Part shown: positions 24,466 through 32,604 of the stretch, one piece after another
Layout: every line of letters begins with the position of its first letter
Position numbering within the stretch: position 1 is the first letter of the stretch
Assembly: GCA_041690255.1 (NCBI GenBank)
Contig: JAWLHU010000003.1
Span: forward strand, 124,001 to 188,000
Reading direction: 5' to 3'
Origin: JAWLHU01 sp041690255
Lineage (GTDB): Bacteria; Bacillota; Sulfobacillia; Symbiobacteriales; Symbiobacteriaceae
DNA length: 64,000 nucleotides
Notes under the pieces: generated by a model
Database searches by the model: none
Told to the model about the DNA's origin: nothing
Seen by the model: the letters and a program-made list of their open reading frames with translations, nothing else
Made by a program: the position numbers and the translations under genes

Positions 24466-26538
24466 ATGACGACCCTTCGCAGGCTGCAGGCTGAGGACTT
24501 GCTGGCGATCCAACTGGCTGGCGACAGCCAGATCTCTCCCGACGGTACGAGAATTGCCTACGTGCTCCAGGGCGTTGACAAGGAGAAGAACGAGTACACC
24601 ACGCAGATCTGGCTCGCCCGCGAGGGGCAGGAGCCGGTCCGCTTCACCGGCGGCAACAAGGAGAGCCAGCCCCGCTGGTCGCCCGACGGCAAGCACCTGG
24701 CCTTCGTCTCCAACCGCAGCGGCTCCAACCAGATCTGGCTCCTCCCCCTGGAGGGCGGCGAGGCCCGCCAGCTCACCAAGGTGAAGGGTGGGGTCAGCGG
24801 CCCCGTCTGGTCCCCCTGCGGCAAGTTCGTCGCCTTCACCGCCCAGCTGACCAACGAGGGCATCCAGCCCGACGGCAAGGATGAGGAAGAGAAGGACCTC
24901 TTCAAGAAGTACAACAGCGACGTGAAGGTGATCACCCGGATTCTTTATAAGATGGATGGTGTCGGCTACTACAACGACAAGTACTCGCAGGTCTGCGTGA
25001 TCGGGGTCGATGGCGGTGAGCCGCTTCAGCTGACCAGCGGCGAGTACAACCACCTGGAGCCGGCCTGGACCCCCGACGGCAAGGGTCTGGTCTTCGCCGC
25101 CAACCGGCTGGAGGAGCGCGACTACTTCCCCTGGTACGTCGACCTCTGGTACGTGGAGCGGACCGGCGGCGAACTGACCCGCCTCACCCCCGGCGACGGC
25201 AAGCTCTCCGCCTCCGGCGCCGCCGTCTCGCCCGATGGCTCTCAGGTCGCCTTCATTGGCACCGACCCCGACGAGCAGGGCTACGGCACCTCCGGCCTCT
25301 ACCTCCTCGACCGGGCCGGCGGCCAGATCCGGCGGCTGGCTGCCGACCTTGACCGCGGCTTCGTGAGCGAGACGATCTCCGACCAGCCCGCCCCCGCCGG
25401 CGGCCGGCTCACCTTCTCGCCCGATGGCCGCTGGATCTACGGCATCGTCTCCGACGCCGGCCAGGTCCAGCTCGTCAAGGTCGGCACGAGCACCGGCGCC
25501 GTGGTCCCCGTCACCAGCGGCGACCGGACGATCCACGCCTTCTCCCTCACCCCCGACTGCCGGCGAGCCGCCCTGGCCTACGCCACCCCCCTCTCCCCCG
25601 CCGACGTCTACCTGGCCCGGCTGGACGAGCCGGTCGCGCAGCCGAAGGTCGCGAACTGCCTGGCTGTCCTGAACGGCGGCGGGGTCCACGAGGTGCAGGT
25701 CTCCAACCACAACGCCGAGCTCTTCGCCCAGATCGACCTGCCGGAACCCGAGCGCTTGCTCTTCAGCGCCGGCGAAGGCCATCCCATGGTGGATGGCTGG
25801 ATTCTCCGCCCCGCCGGCTTCGAGCCGGGCAAGAAGTACCCCACCATCCTCGAGATCCACGGCGGCCCCATGGGCATGTACGGCTGCGGCTTCTTCTACG
25901 AGTTCCAGTGGCTGGCCGCCCAGGGCTACGCCGTCGTCTACTCCAATCCCCGCGGCTCCCAGGGCTACGGCCGTGACTTCTGCCACGCCATCATGGCCGA
26001 CTGGGGCAACCTGGACTACCTCGACTGCATGGCGGCGATCGAGACCGCTGTCCAGAGGTTCGACTTTGTGGATGGCGACCGGCTCGGCGTGGCCGGCGGC
26101 TCGTATGGCGGCTTCATGGTCAACTGGATCGTGAGCCACAACGACCGGTTCAAGGCTGCTGTCACCATGCGCTCCGTCGTCAACCGCTGGTCAGCCATGG
26201 GCACATCGGACACCGGCTACAACCGCATCCGCCAGTTTGGAACCGAGAACTGGTGGGAGGAGGAGAACATGGCGCCCTACCTGAAACAGTCGCCGCTCCT
26301 TCACGCTTCCAACATCAATACCCCGCTGTTGATTGAACACCAGGAGGGCGATCTGCGCTGCCCGATCGAGCAGGCGGAGCAGCTCTACGCCGCCCTGAAG
26401 CTGCAGCGGAAGACGGTCAAGTTCATCCGCTACCCGGGCGAGTTCCACGGCATGAGCCGTAACGGCAAGCCCTGGCACCGGATCCACCGGCTCGTGAACA
26501 TCACCCAGTGGTTCGATGAGTACCTGAACAAGCAGTAG
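24466..26538 (+). CDS. S9 family peptidase (acylaminoacyl-peptidase-like), paralogue 2
   Basis: A 690-residue peptidase with the same build as the gene at 16799: a propeller with WSPDG repeats (for example RWSPDGKHLAFVSNRSGSNQ), then an alpha/beta hydrolase. The triad is S546 (GGSYGGFM), D629 (EGDLRCPIEQ) and H661 (EFHGMSRNG). ATG 24466 follows aaggagg by 9 bases. The next gene, another paralogue, begins 12 bp after its stop, so the two are one operon. The paired copies suggest different substrate preferences. Confidence 0.95.
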   Translation: MTTLRRLQAEDLLAIQLAGDSQISPDGTRIAYVLQGVDKEKNEYTTQIWLAREGQEPVRFTGGNKESQPRWSPDGKHLAFVSNRSGSNQIWLLPLEGGEARQLTKVKGGVSGPVWSPCGKFVAFTAQLTNEGIQPDGKDEEEKDLFKKYNSDVKVITRILYKMDGVGYYNDKYSQVCVIGVDGGEPLQLTSGEYNHLEPAWTPDGKGLVFAANRLEERDYFPWYVDLWYVERTGGELTRLTPGDGKLSASGAAVSPDGSQVAFIGTDPDEQGYGTSGLYLLDRAGGQIRRLAADLDRGFVSETISDQPAPAGGRLTFSPDGRWIYGIVSDAGQVQLVKVGTSTGAVVPVTSGDRTIHAFSLTPDCRRAALAYATPLSPADVYLARLDEPVAQPKVANCLAVLNGGGVHEVQVSNHNAELFAQIDLPEPERLLFSAGEGHPMVDGWILRPAGFEPGKKYPTILEIHGGPMGMYGCGFFYEFQWLAAQGYAVVYSNPRGSQGYGRDFCHAIMADWGNLDYLDCMAAIETAVQRFDFVDGDRLGVAGGSYGGFMVNWIVSHNDRFKAAVTMRSVVNRWSAMGTSDTGYNRIRQFGTENWWEEENMAPYLKQSPLLHASNINTPLLIEHQEGDLRCPIEQAEQLYAALKLQRKTVKFIRYPGEFHGMSRNGKPWHRIHRLVNITQWFDEYLNKQ

Positions 26539-26550
26539 GAGGCGTTGTTT

Positions 26551-28557
26551 ATGAGCCGCCGTCCACTGACCGCTGAGGATCTCTTCCAGTTCCGCCTGCC
26601 GGGCGACGCCCAGGTCTCGCCTGACGGCAGCCGGATCGCCTACGTGGAGACCCAGGCCCGGAAGGAGAAGAACGATTACACCTCCCGGATCATGCTCCTG
26701 GTCCCCGGCAAGCAGGCAGTCCCCCTCACATCTGGTGAGAAGGATGCCAACCCCCGCTGGTCGCCCGATGGCCAGTACCTCTCCTTCAGCCGGAACGGGC
26801 AGGTCTGGCTCCTGCCGGCCACCGGCGGTGAGGCCTGGCAGCTCACAAAGCAGAAGGGCTGCGGCGGGCCGGCGTTCTGGAGCCCTGACTCGAAAAAGAT
26901 CGCCCTGAGCGTCATGCTCGGGTCAGACGGGCTCCAGCCCGAGAAGGAGAGCGAGGAGCAGGACCTCTTCGCCAAGTTTACCAGTGGCGTGAAGGTGATC
27001 ACCGACCTGCACTACAAGGCGGACGGTGCCGGCTTTCCCGGCGACAAGAAGCCCCAGGTGGTGATCGTGGACGTCGAGAGCGGCGAGGCGCTCCAGTTGA
27101 CCAGCGAGTTCGCCCACGGCAACCCGGCCTGGTCCCCCTGCGGCCGGTTCCTCGCCTTCTCGGCCAAACGCGCCCCCGACGCCGACGACAAGGACCTCAC
27201 CTTCCTCTGGACCCTGCCGGTCGAGCCGGGGAGCTACCCCGCCCCCGCCGAGGCCTACAAGCAGATCACCCCCGAGGGGATTGACGCCTTCCTGCCCAAG
27301 TGGAGCCCCGACGGCAGGCTGATCGCCTTCGCCGGCAGGCCTGTCTACCGGCACGCCCCACCCGACCTGCAGCTCTACGTGGTGGACGCCGCGGGCGGGG
27401 AGCCCCGCTGCCTGACGGCGGAGCATGACCGGCCCGTCGGCAACTCGGCGTCGGTGGACATGGCCCCGGGCGGCGGCTTCGAGACCCGCTGGAGCCCGGA
27501 CGGCAGCGCCATCTACACCCTTATGAGCGATGGCGGAGCGGTCTACCTCGCCCGGGTGGATCTGGCCGGTGGACCGATCACCTATCTGACCGATGGCGAC
27601 CAGGTCGTCTTCGGCGGCTCCGCCAGCGCAGATGGCCGGCGTTTCGCCCTTGCGATCGGCCGGGTGGATGATCCCAGCCAGCTCTACCTGCTGGAGAACG
27701 GGGAGATCACGCAGCTCACCCGAGCCAACGCCGAGCTGCTGGCGGAGGTGGCCATCGCCCCGGTAACCCGGTTCCGCTTCCGGGCCGGCGACGCAGCTGC
27801 GCCCGAGATCGACGGCTGGCTGGTCGAGCCGATCGACCGGCAGCCCGGCAGGCGCTACCCGGCCGTCCTGGAGATCCACGGCGGCCCCGCCATGATGTAC
27901 CCCTCCGCCTTCCTGCACGAGTTCCAGTACCTGGCCAGCCGCGGCTTTGCCGTGCTCTACACCAACCCGCGCGGCGGGCTGGGCTACGGCAAGGAGTTCG
28001 CCGGAGCGCTCTCCAACGCCCGCTGGGGCACGGTCGACTACGACGACCTCATGGCCGGCGTCGATGCCGCCCTGGCCCGGTTCGACTGGATCGATCCGGA
28101 GCGTTTGGGCGTGGGCGGCGGCTCCTACGGCGGTTACATGACCAACTGGATCGTGGGGCACACGAACCGCTTCAAGGCAGCGGTCACCATGCGGTCGATA
28201 TCCAACTGGTTCACCATGTGGGGGACATCCGACATCTCCTATACAATGATCGATGAATGGGGCGCCCCCTGGGAGGATGAGACCCCCTGGCGCCGCATCT
28301 CCCCGATCACCTACGTGACCCAGATCCAGACGCCCCTGCTGATCGAGCACCAGGAAGAGGACCATCGATGCCCCGTCGAGCAGGGCGAACAGCTTTATGT
28401 GGCCCTTCGCAAGCTGCGCCGGCCGGTCAAGTTCGTCCGCTACCCCGGTGAATCGCACGGTATGAGCCGGGGTGGGAAGCCCTGGCACCGGGTCCACCGG
28501 CTGATCACCCTGGGCGACTGGTTCGCTCAGTACCTCGGGGAGATGCCACAGGCTTAA
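26551..28557 (+). CDS. S9 family peptidase (acylaminoacyl-peptidase-like), paralogue 3
   Basis: A 668-residue S9 peptidase. It keeps the triad S525 (GGSYGGYM), D604 (EEDHRCPVEQ) and H636 (ESHGMSRGG), but the propeller is more diverged than in the other two copies and the oxyanion segment reads ILEIHGGPAMMYPS-like rather than PMGMYG. ATG 26551 has aggagg 8 bases upstream. It closes the operon with paralogue 2 and is followed by a terminator. Confidence 0.95.
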   Translation: MSRRPLTAEDLFQFRLPGDAQVSPDGSRIAYVETQARKEKNDYTSRIMLLVPGKQAVPLTSGEKDANPRWSPDGQYLSFSRNGQVWLLPATGGEAWQLTKQKGCGGPAFWSPDSKKIALSVMLGSDGLQPEKESEEQDLFAKFTSGVKVITDLHYKADGAGFPGDKKPQVVIVDVESGEALQLTSEFAHGNPAWSPCGRFLAFSAKRAPDADDKDLTFLWTLPVEPGSYPAPAEAYKQITPEGIDAFLPKWSPDGRLIAFAGRPVYRHAPPDLQLYVVDAAGGEPRCLTAEHDRPVGNSASVDMAPGGGFETRWSPDGSAIYTLMSDGGAVYLARVDLAGGPITYLTDGDQVVFGGSASADGRRFALAIGRVDDPSQLYLLENGEITQLTRANAELLAEVAIAPVTRFRFRAGDAAAPEIDGWLVEPIDRQPGRRYPAVLEIHGGPAMMYPSAFLHEFQYLASRGFAVLYTNPRGGLGYGKEFAGALSNARWGTVDYDDLMAGVDAALARFDWIDPERLGVGGGSYGGYMTNWIVGHTNRFKAAVTMRSISNWFTMWGTSDISYTMIDEWGAPWEDETPWRRISPITYVTQIQTPLLIEHQEEDHRCPVEQGEQLYVALRKLRRPVKFVRYPGESHGMSRGGKPWHRVHRLITLGDWFAQYLGEMPQA

Positions 28558-28573
28558 GACTCCAATCATCATA

Positions 28574-28606
28574 ACCGGGACCTCTCACAGTTGAGATGGT
28601 CCCGGT
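28574..28606. terminator. Rho-independent terminator after the S9 pair
   Basis: accgggacc / ggtcccggt stem with an inner tctc / gaga extension, followed by cttatta on the plus strand. Confidence 0.85.
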
Positions 28607-28703
28607 CTTATTATTCCCAGAATTCACGGGATACTTCTTGATTTTTCAAGTCAAGGCTGTTAATGTGAGGATAGTGGGAAATCTTAGGGGAGGTGAAGTG
28701 TCC

Positions 28704-29363
28704 TTGAAGCGGCGGAAGGGATTGGCATCTGCTGATCGGGTACAGGGCAGCCTGTTGCAGTGGGCCAGGGAGCAGCAGGAGCTTACCATGCGCTGGGTCA
28801 ACGACCGCGGGGGGCCGAGCCTGGGCTACCAGAGCGAGGTGGAGCGGGGCATAAAGCAGGAGGTCAGCTCCGATGTGCTGGCCTCCTGGGTCGAGCTGTT
28901 GGGGGTGACCCCGGCCTTTGCGCGAGGCCAGGTTCCCCGGTACCGGGAGAATCCGGCGGCCTGTGCCGGCATGGCTCATGCTGTCGCCCTCTCCATTATG
29001 GAAGGGAGGCCGGATCATCCGGACTGGCGAGCCCTCGGAGCGGAGGAGCGGGTCCGGGAGGTGCTCCGCCGCATCGTCCGGGACTGCCCCGCACTGCCGC
29101 GGGTCGCTCTCGCCTACCTCCTGGACCTCTCCCTCCTCACCTTCGATGCAATCATGCTGGGCACCCATCCGATCCTGCGGGAACAGGCCGAGGCGATCAT
29201 GGGGCTCGTCGCCCTGCCGGACTCCTTCTGGAAGAGCGGCGAGATCGAGAACCCGGCCGACATCGAACAGCTCCGCCGGTTTCAGGAGGCCATTCGCCTG
29301 GCCGAAGCGCGCGGGATCACCCCCGAGGAGATGATCACCTGGATCCGCCGGCGGCGCGCCTGA
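28704..29363 (+). CDS. XRE-like helix-turn-helix protein
   Basis: A 219-residue protein whose N-terminal part looks like an XRE-type helix-turn-helix (LQWAREQQELTMRWVNDRGG, then SLGYQSEVERGI), as in Cro/C1 regulators that bind DNA. The C-terminal half (about 80-219) has no recognised fold and ends in a basic tail, IRRRRA. The TTG start at 28704 has ggggaggt 9 bases upstream; GTG 28698 is an alternative only 3 bases from it. Its last 29 bases overlap the end of the convergent TPR-like gene, so transcripts are antisense at their 3' ends. Confidence 0.75.
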   Translation: MKRRKGLASADRVQGSLLQWAREQQELTMRWVNDRGGPSLGYQSEVERGIKQEVSSDVLASWVELLGVTPAFARGQVPRYRENPAACAGMAHAVALSIMEGRPDHPDWRALGAEERVREVLRRIVRDCPALPRVALAYLLDLSLLTFDAIMLGTHPILREQAEAIMGLVALPDSFWKSGEIENPADIEQLRRFQEAIRLAEARGITPEEMITWIRRRRA

Positions 29364-30117
29364 TCCGGCGCTGCAGGCTCTCGATTCGCTCCAGTTGCGG
29401 GGGCGACCAGACCGCCAGGGCGTGGTGATGCGCAATCGCCCCATGCAGTTCTGCCGCGGTCAGATCGCCCATAGCCAGGGCATTCTCGCCCAGCAGCCAG
29501 GCGACCTCTGCCCGGTCCGCCGGCAGCAGTGGCGGCGTGTCCAGGAGTGTCATGCAGAGGAGGCGCCCTGCCTCTCGGCTTCCGGTCAGGCCCAGGTAGA
29601 GCCCGTGGGCCAGGGCGGCCTTCAGCCGGAGCTCGGGCGCCTCGACAAGGGAGAGCCCTGTCAGGACCATCAGGAGGTCCGGCAGGGCTGCTTCCGCGCG
29701 CCCCGCCCAGAGAAGTGACTGGGCTGCGTGCAGGCGGCAGCGGAGCGCATCCACCATCTGGCCGGCGGCCTCGTAAGCTGCGGCCGCCCTTCGGAAGGAG
29801 TCGACCTCCCGGGACGGCCGCTTCAGGAGCCGGTGGATCTGTCCCATCTGCTCGTGTACATGGGCTGACATGGGTTCCAGCGTGACCCGTCCCGGAGTGA
29901 GATCCAGGTAGCGATAGAACTGCTGCTCAGCCCGCAGCAGGTCCCCCAGGGCGAAGCAGGCGGAACCTAACCGGTAGCGCAGCGTTCCTTCCCGTTCCGG
30001 CGTGAGGTTCTTCCCCCGTAACCCCCGCTCGGCCTTGCTCTTCACCTGTTTCCAGTCAGAGACATCGACCCCCAACGCGGGGCCCAGTCGCTTGCTCAGC
30101 GTCCATCCCCCCCTCAT
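29335..30117 (-). CDS. TPR-like helical repeat protein
   Basis: A 260-residue all-helical protein with repeats like FALGDLLRAEQQFYRYLDL, SFRRAAAAYEAAGQMVDALR and LLWAGRAEAALPDLLMVL, consistent with tetratricopeptide-type helices; the family is not fixed. The frame is open to 30192; ATG 30117 is my choice but it has a poor site, and a CTG at 30099 behind gaggggggat is possible. It overlaps the convergent HTH gene by 29 bp. Confidence 0.65.
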   Translation of the reverse strand: MRGGWTLSKRLGPALGVDVSDWKQVKSKAERGLRGKNLTPEREGTLRYRLGSACFALGDLLRAEQQFYRYLDLTPGRVTLEPMSAHVHEQMGQIHRLLKRPSREVDSFRRAAAAYEAAGQMVDALRCRLHAAQSLLWAGRAEAALPDLLMVLTGLSLVEAPELRLKAALAHGLYLGLTGSREAGRLLCMTLLDTPPLLPADRAEVAWLLGENALAMGDLTAAELHGAIAHHHALAVWSPPQLERIESLQRRIRRAAGGSR

Positions 30118-30210
30118 CTCATAGGTCGAATGATACCAGAAAAAGGGAGGAAGTGAAACCAGAACAGCCCGTCGATCCTTCGGGCAACCCATTCGTCGGG
30201 GATCGGGTCT

Positions 30211-30241
30211 AAAAAGCGAGACAGGGGGGACCTGCCCCCCC
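30211..30241 (-). terminator. Rho-independent terminator after the second Nudix gene
   Basis: On the minus strand six G and six C residues pair around a 5-base loop, and the T-run (five A on the plus strand, 30211-30215) follows. Confidence 0.75.
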
Positions 30242-30247
30242 GAACAA

Positions 30248-30844
30248 TCAATTTGACGAATCAGCAGGAGTTCCCGGGTAGCCCAGCAGGCGGGCGACCT
30301 CCCGGTGCAGCGCCACCCGGTAGGTGAAGAGCCCCCCGCCCGTCGCCAGCATCGCCTCGGCGATCGGGCCGCAGAGATCCGCCATGGAGCCCCAGGTCAC
30401 GCTCTCGATCTCCCTGGGATCACGGGTGACCGGCGCCGGTTCACTCGCCTCCGCCACCACGACGTGGGTTGTCCAGGGCTGCACCTCATCACCACAGGTA
30501 AAGGTGACGCGGACCCGGAGCAGGTAGCGGACGACCCGAACGGCGAGTCCGGTCTCCTCCAACGCCTCCCTGACGGCACCATCGACCAGTTCCTCGCCCG
30601 CAGCGACCCCACCGCCCGGTGCCCGCCAGGCTCCCGGTGGATATCCGTGCTTGCGGATCAGCGCGACCTGTCCGTCGGGGTTGAAAATGAAGAGGGTAAC
30701 ATCGTGAATCCGCGTCTGGTTGCGGGTCGAACTGACGACCATCCGCATCTCGCCCTCGTGGATCGGGTAGGTCCAGACCCGCTCCTCCGGGCGCCCCAGT
30801 AGCACTTCTGCCCGGATCAGAACCTCATCGCGCATGTGGGCCAT
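30248..30844 (-). CDS. Nudix hydrolase
   Basis: A 198-residue Nudix protein with the box GGGVAAGEELVDGAVREALE followed by ETGL, matching G-x5-E-x7-REuxEExGu. The N-terminal 45 residues form an extra domain ahead of the Nudix fold (MVVSSTRNQTRIHDVTLFIF). ATG 30844 is preceded by cggaggtg 5 bases upstream. The substrate is not predictable. A rho-independent terminator follows. Confidence 0.85.
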   Translation of the reverse strand: MAHMRDEVLIRAEVLLGRPEERVWTYPIHEGEMRMVVSSTRNQTRIHDVTLFIFNPDGQVALIRKHGYPPGAWRAPGGGVAAGEELVDGAVREALEETGLAVRVVRYLLRVRVTFTCGDEVQPWTTHVVVAEASEPAPVTRDPREIESVTWGSMADLCGPIAEAMLATGGGLFTYRVALHREVARLLGYPGTPADSSN

Positions 30845-30937
30845 AGTACACCTCCGGAGATGATCAACTCCATAGGAATGGGTTCAACTCATGCTTCAGC
30901 CTTCCCTGCCGCAACCTAAGGGCAGGAGGTGGAGCAG

Positions 30938-31291
30938 ATGAGCGAGTATGACCGCAAGGAGCGGGAGTCGATGGCGAACCAGCGGGCAGCGGCCCGGCAG
31001 AGCGATCAGTTGGGGCCGGGCACGGCAGGCCGGACGATCAGCGGGGCCGCCTACCGGGGCATGGAGGTCGCAGCCCACACCGGGCAGCCATCGCCGGCCG
31101 ACCCGGGCTTCCCGACGACCCGGGTCGGATTGCACCCGGGCCAGGGAAGGGGCGGTACGTCCAGCTATGAGGAGGCCGGCGGCCTGGACGGGCAGGAGCT
31201 GAACGCGGCGGCGAGGCTGCCCGAGCAGCAGAGCGCCGTGGATATGCTGACCAGCCCGGTGGAGGGCGAGACGCCGGAGAACCGCAGGTAG
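30938..31291 (+). CDS. Hydrophilic low-complexity protein, unknown
   Basis: A 117-residue Gly/Ala/Glu-rich protein, likely largely disordered (DRKERESMANQRAAARQSDQ, ending PVEGETPENRR). ATG 30938 has gcaggaggtgg 6-8 bases upstream, and a terminator follows. I do not recognise a family. A spore or coat protein is conceivable from composition but has no direct support. Confidence 0.65.
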   Translation: MSEYDRKERESMANQRAAARQSDQLGPGTAGRTISGAAYRGMEVAAHTGQPSPADPGFPTTRVGLHPGQGRGGTSSYEEAGGLDGQELNAAARLPEQQSAVDMLTSPVEGETPENRR

Positions 31292-31297
31292 CGAAAC

Positions 31298-31322
31298 AGG
31301 CCGGAGCGCTCTGCTCCGGCCT
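31298..31322. terminator. Bidirectional hairpin terminator
   Basis: A perfect 10-bp stem (aggccggagc / gctccggcct) with a 5-base loop lies between the 117-residue gene and the convergent LysE gene. Confidence 0.75.
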
Positions 31323-31332
31323 GGTTTCATGC

Positions 31333-31965
31333 TCATGCGAAGATCCCCCGCCAGAGGAAGATGAGGGCAAAGGCGCCAAGGGCGAGGCCGGCGGTCAGGT
31401 TGACCAACCGGTAGACCCAGGGGCGTCCCCCGGCGACCCGGCGGGCAGCGCCGACCGTCAGGGCCAGGGCCCCGAACCAGGCAGCGCTCCCGGCAAAGAC
31501 CGCCAGCAGAGCCGCCCCGGCATCGAGCCATGTGCGACCGGTCAGCCAGGCGGAGGCGAAGGCCCCTCCCAGACCCAGCCAGGAGACGATCGTCGATGGG
31601 TTGAAGAGCGTGATCCCCAGGCCGAAGAGGAATCCACGGCCTCCGGGGGTCCGGCCGGTCGCCGGAGCGGGCAGGCCGCCCTCCCGCGCCCGCCGCAGGC
31701 TCGACCAGGCCATCTGCCCCAGGAGGAGCGCACCCACGAGGTAGAAGCCCGTCATCAGCCAGGGCAGCCGGAGCAGGAGCGGTGCAACCCCCACGTAGAC
31801 CAGGGTCAGGTAGAGAAAATCGACCGCAGATGCGCCAAGCCCGATCAGGAACGCAGGGCCGCTCCCCCGCTCCAACCCTTCGCGGATCACCGTGGCCCCG
31901 ACCGGGCCCAGCGGGGCCGCCACGGAGAGGCCCAGCAGGAAGCCGGAGAGAAGGAGCGGTATCAT
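31333..31965 (-). CDS. LysE/RhtB family amino-acid exporter
   Basis: A 210-residue, roughly six-helix membrane protein. The N-terminal SVAAPLGPVGATVIREGLERG block and the later FNPSTIVSWLGL segment are typical of LysE/RhtB exporters. Its ATG overlaps the stop of the Lrp-like regulator gene (ATGA), so they form an operon. Export of an amino acid sensed by that regulator is the natural inference. Confidence 0.85.
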   Translation of the reverse strand: MIPLLLSGFLLGLSVAAPLGPVGATVIREGLERGSGPAFLIGLGASAVDFLYLTLVYVGVAPLLLRLPWLMTGFYLVGALLLGQMAWSSLRRAREGGLPAPATGRTPGGRGFLFGLGITLFNPSTIVSWLGLGGAFASAWLTGRTWLDAGAALLAVFAGSAAWFGALALTVGAARRVAGGRPWVYRLVNLTAGLALGAFALIFLWRGIFA

Positions 31966-32426
31966 GGCTTCTCTACCTCGGGCAGGGCCGGGTGGACCGA
32001 CTCCTTGGCCGTGGAAAGAGCGATGGTCGTCCGGGTGCGAACCACGCCGGGCAACCGTTTCAGTTGCTCCGTGATCAACGCCTCCAGGTCCCTAGTCCCG
32101 CCTGTGCGGACCTTGAGCAGGTAGGAGTCCTCCCCCGCCATATGGTGGCACTCCAGGACCTGGTCGATCGTCTGAATGGCGGCGAGGAAAGGCTCGCACT
32201 GCTCCGGCCGCTCCACCGTCACCGCGATGAAGGCGGTCAACTCCTGGCCCAGCGCCTCCGGGGAGAGCAAGATCGTGTACCCCTGGATCACGCCGGCGCG
32301 CTCCAGTTTGTGGATCCGCTCGGCGACGGCGACTCCCGTAAGGCCTACCGCGTGACCCAACTCGGCCCAGGAGATTCGGCCGTTGGCCTTCAGCCGCTCC
32401 AACAGGGTGAGATCAATGGCGTCCAT
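31962..32426 (-). CDS. Lrp/AsnC family transcriptional regulator
   Basis: A 154-residue Lrp/AsnC protein: an N-terminal helix-turn-helix (LLERLKANGRISWAELGHAV followed by AVAERIHKLERAG) and a RAM ligand-binding domain (LTAFIAVTVERPEQ, then MAGEDSYLLKVR). The ATG is preceded by aaggtgg. The promoter at 32480-32508 and a palindrome at 32449-32465 suggest self-regulation and control of the downstream exporter, in the manner of Lrp-type regulators acting on amino-acid export. Confidence 0.93.
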   Translation of the reverse strand: MDAIDLTLLERLKANGRISWAELGHAVGLTGVAVAERIHKLERAGVIQGYTILLSPEALGQELTAFIAVTVERPEQCEPFLAAIQTIDQVLECHHMAGEDSYLLKVRTGGTRDLEALITEQLKRLPGVVRTRTTIALSTAKESVHPALPEVEKP

Positions 32427-32448
32427 AAACGCTACGCACCACCTTTTA

Positions 32449-32465
32449 TATTAGGTATCCTAATA
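32449..32465 (-). promoter_or_regulatory. Palindromic probable operator of the lrp-lysE operon
   Basis: TATTAGG and CCTAATA form a perfect 7-bp inverted repeat with a 3-base spacer. It lies just downstream of the expected transcription start, between the promoter and the ribosome binding site, where a repressor would block transcription. AT-rich palindromes of this size suit Lrp/AsnC proteins. Confidence 0.55.
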
Positions 32466-32479
32466 GCCTCTCCATATTC

Positions 32480-32508
32480 ACTTTAGCCAATGATGGTGTC
32501 TGAGTCAA
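32480..32508 (-). promoter_or_regulatory. Sigma-A type promoter of the lrp-lysE operon
   Basis: On the minus strand TTGACT and TAAAGT are separated by exactly 17 bases, 54 bp upstream of the regulator start. Five of six and four of six bases match the consensus. Confidence 0.7.
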
Positions 32509-32604
32509 TTCGTTTTTCTTTCGAAACCCGAGAGGGATTCGCAGAGGCGGGGCGAATGTATGTACGGTGTAGAGGTGGAAACCGGTAGCCAGGAGGAGAT
32601 GGGC

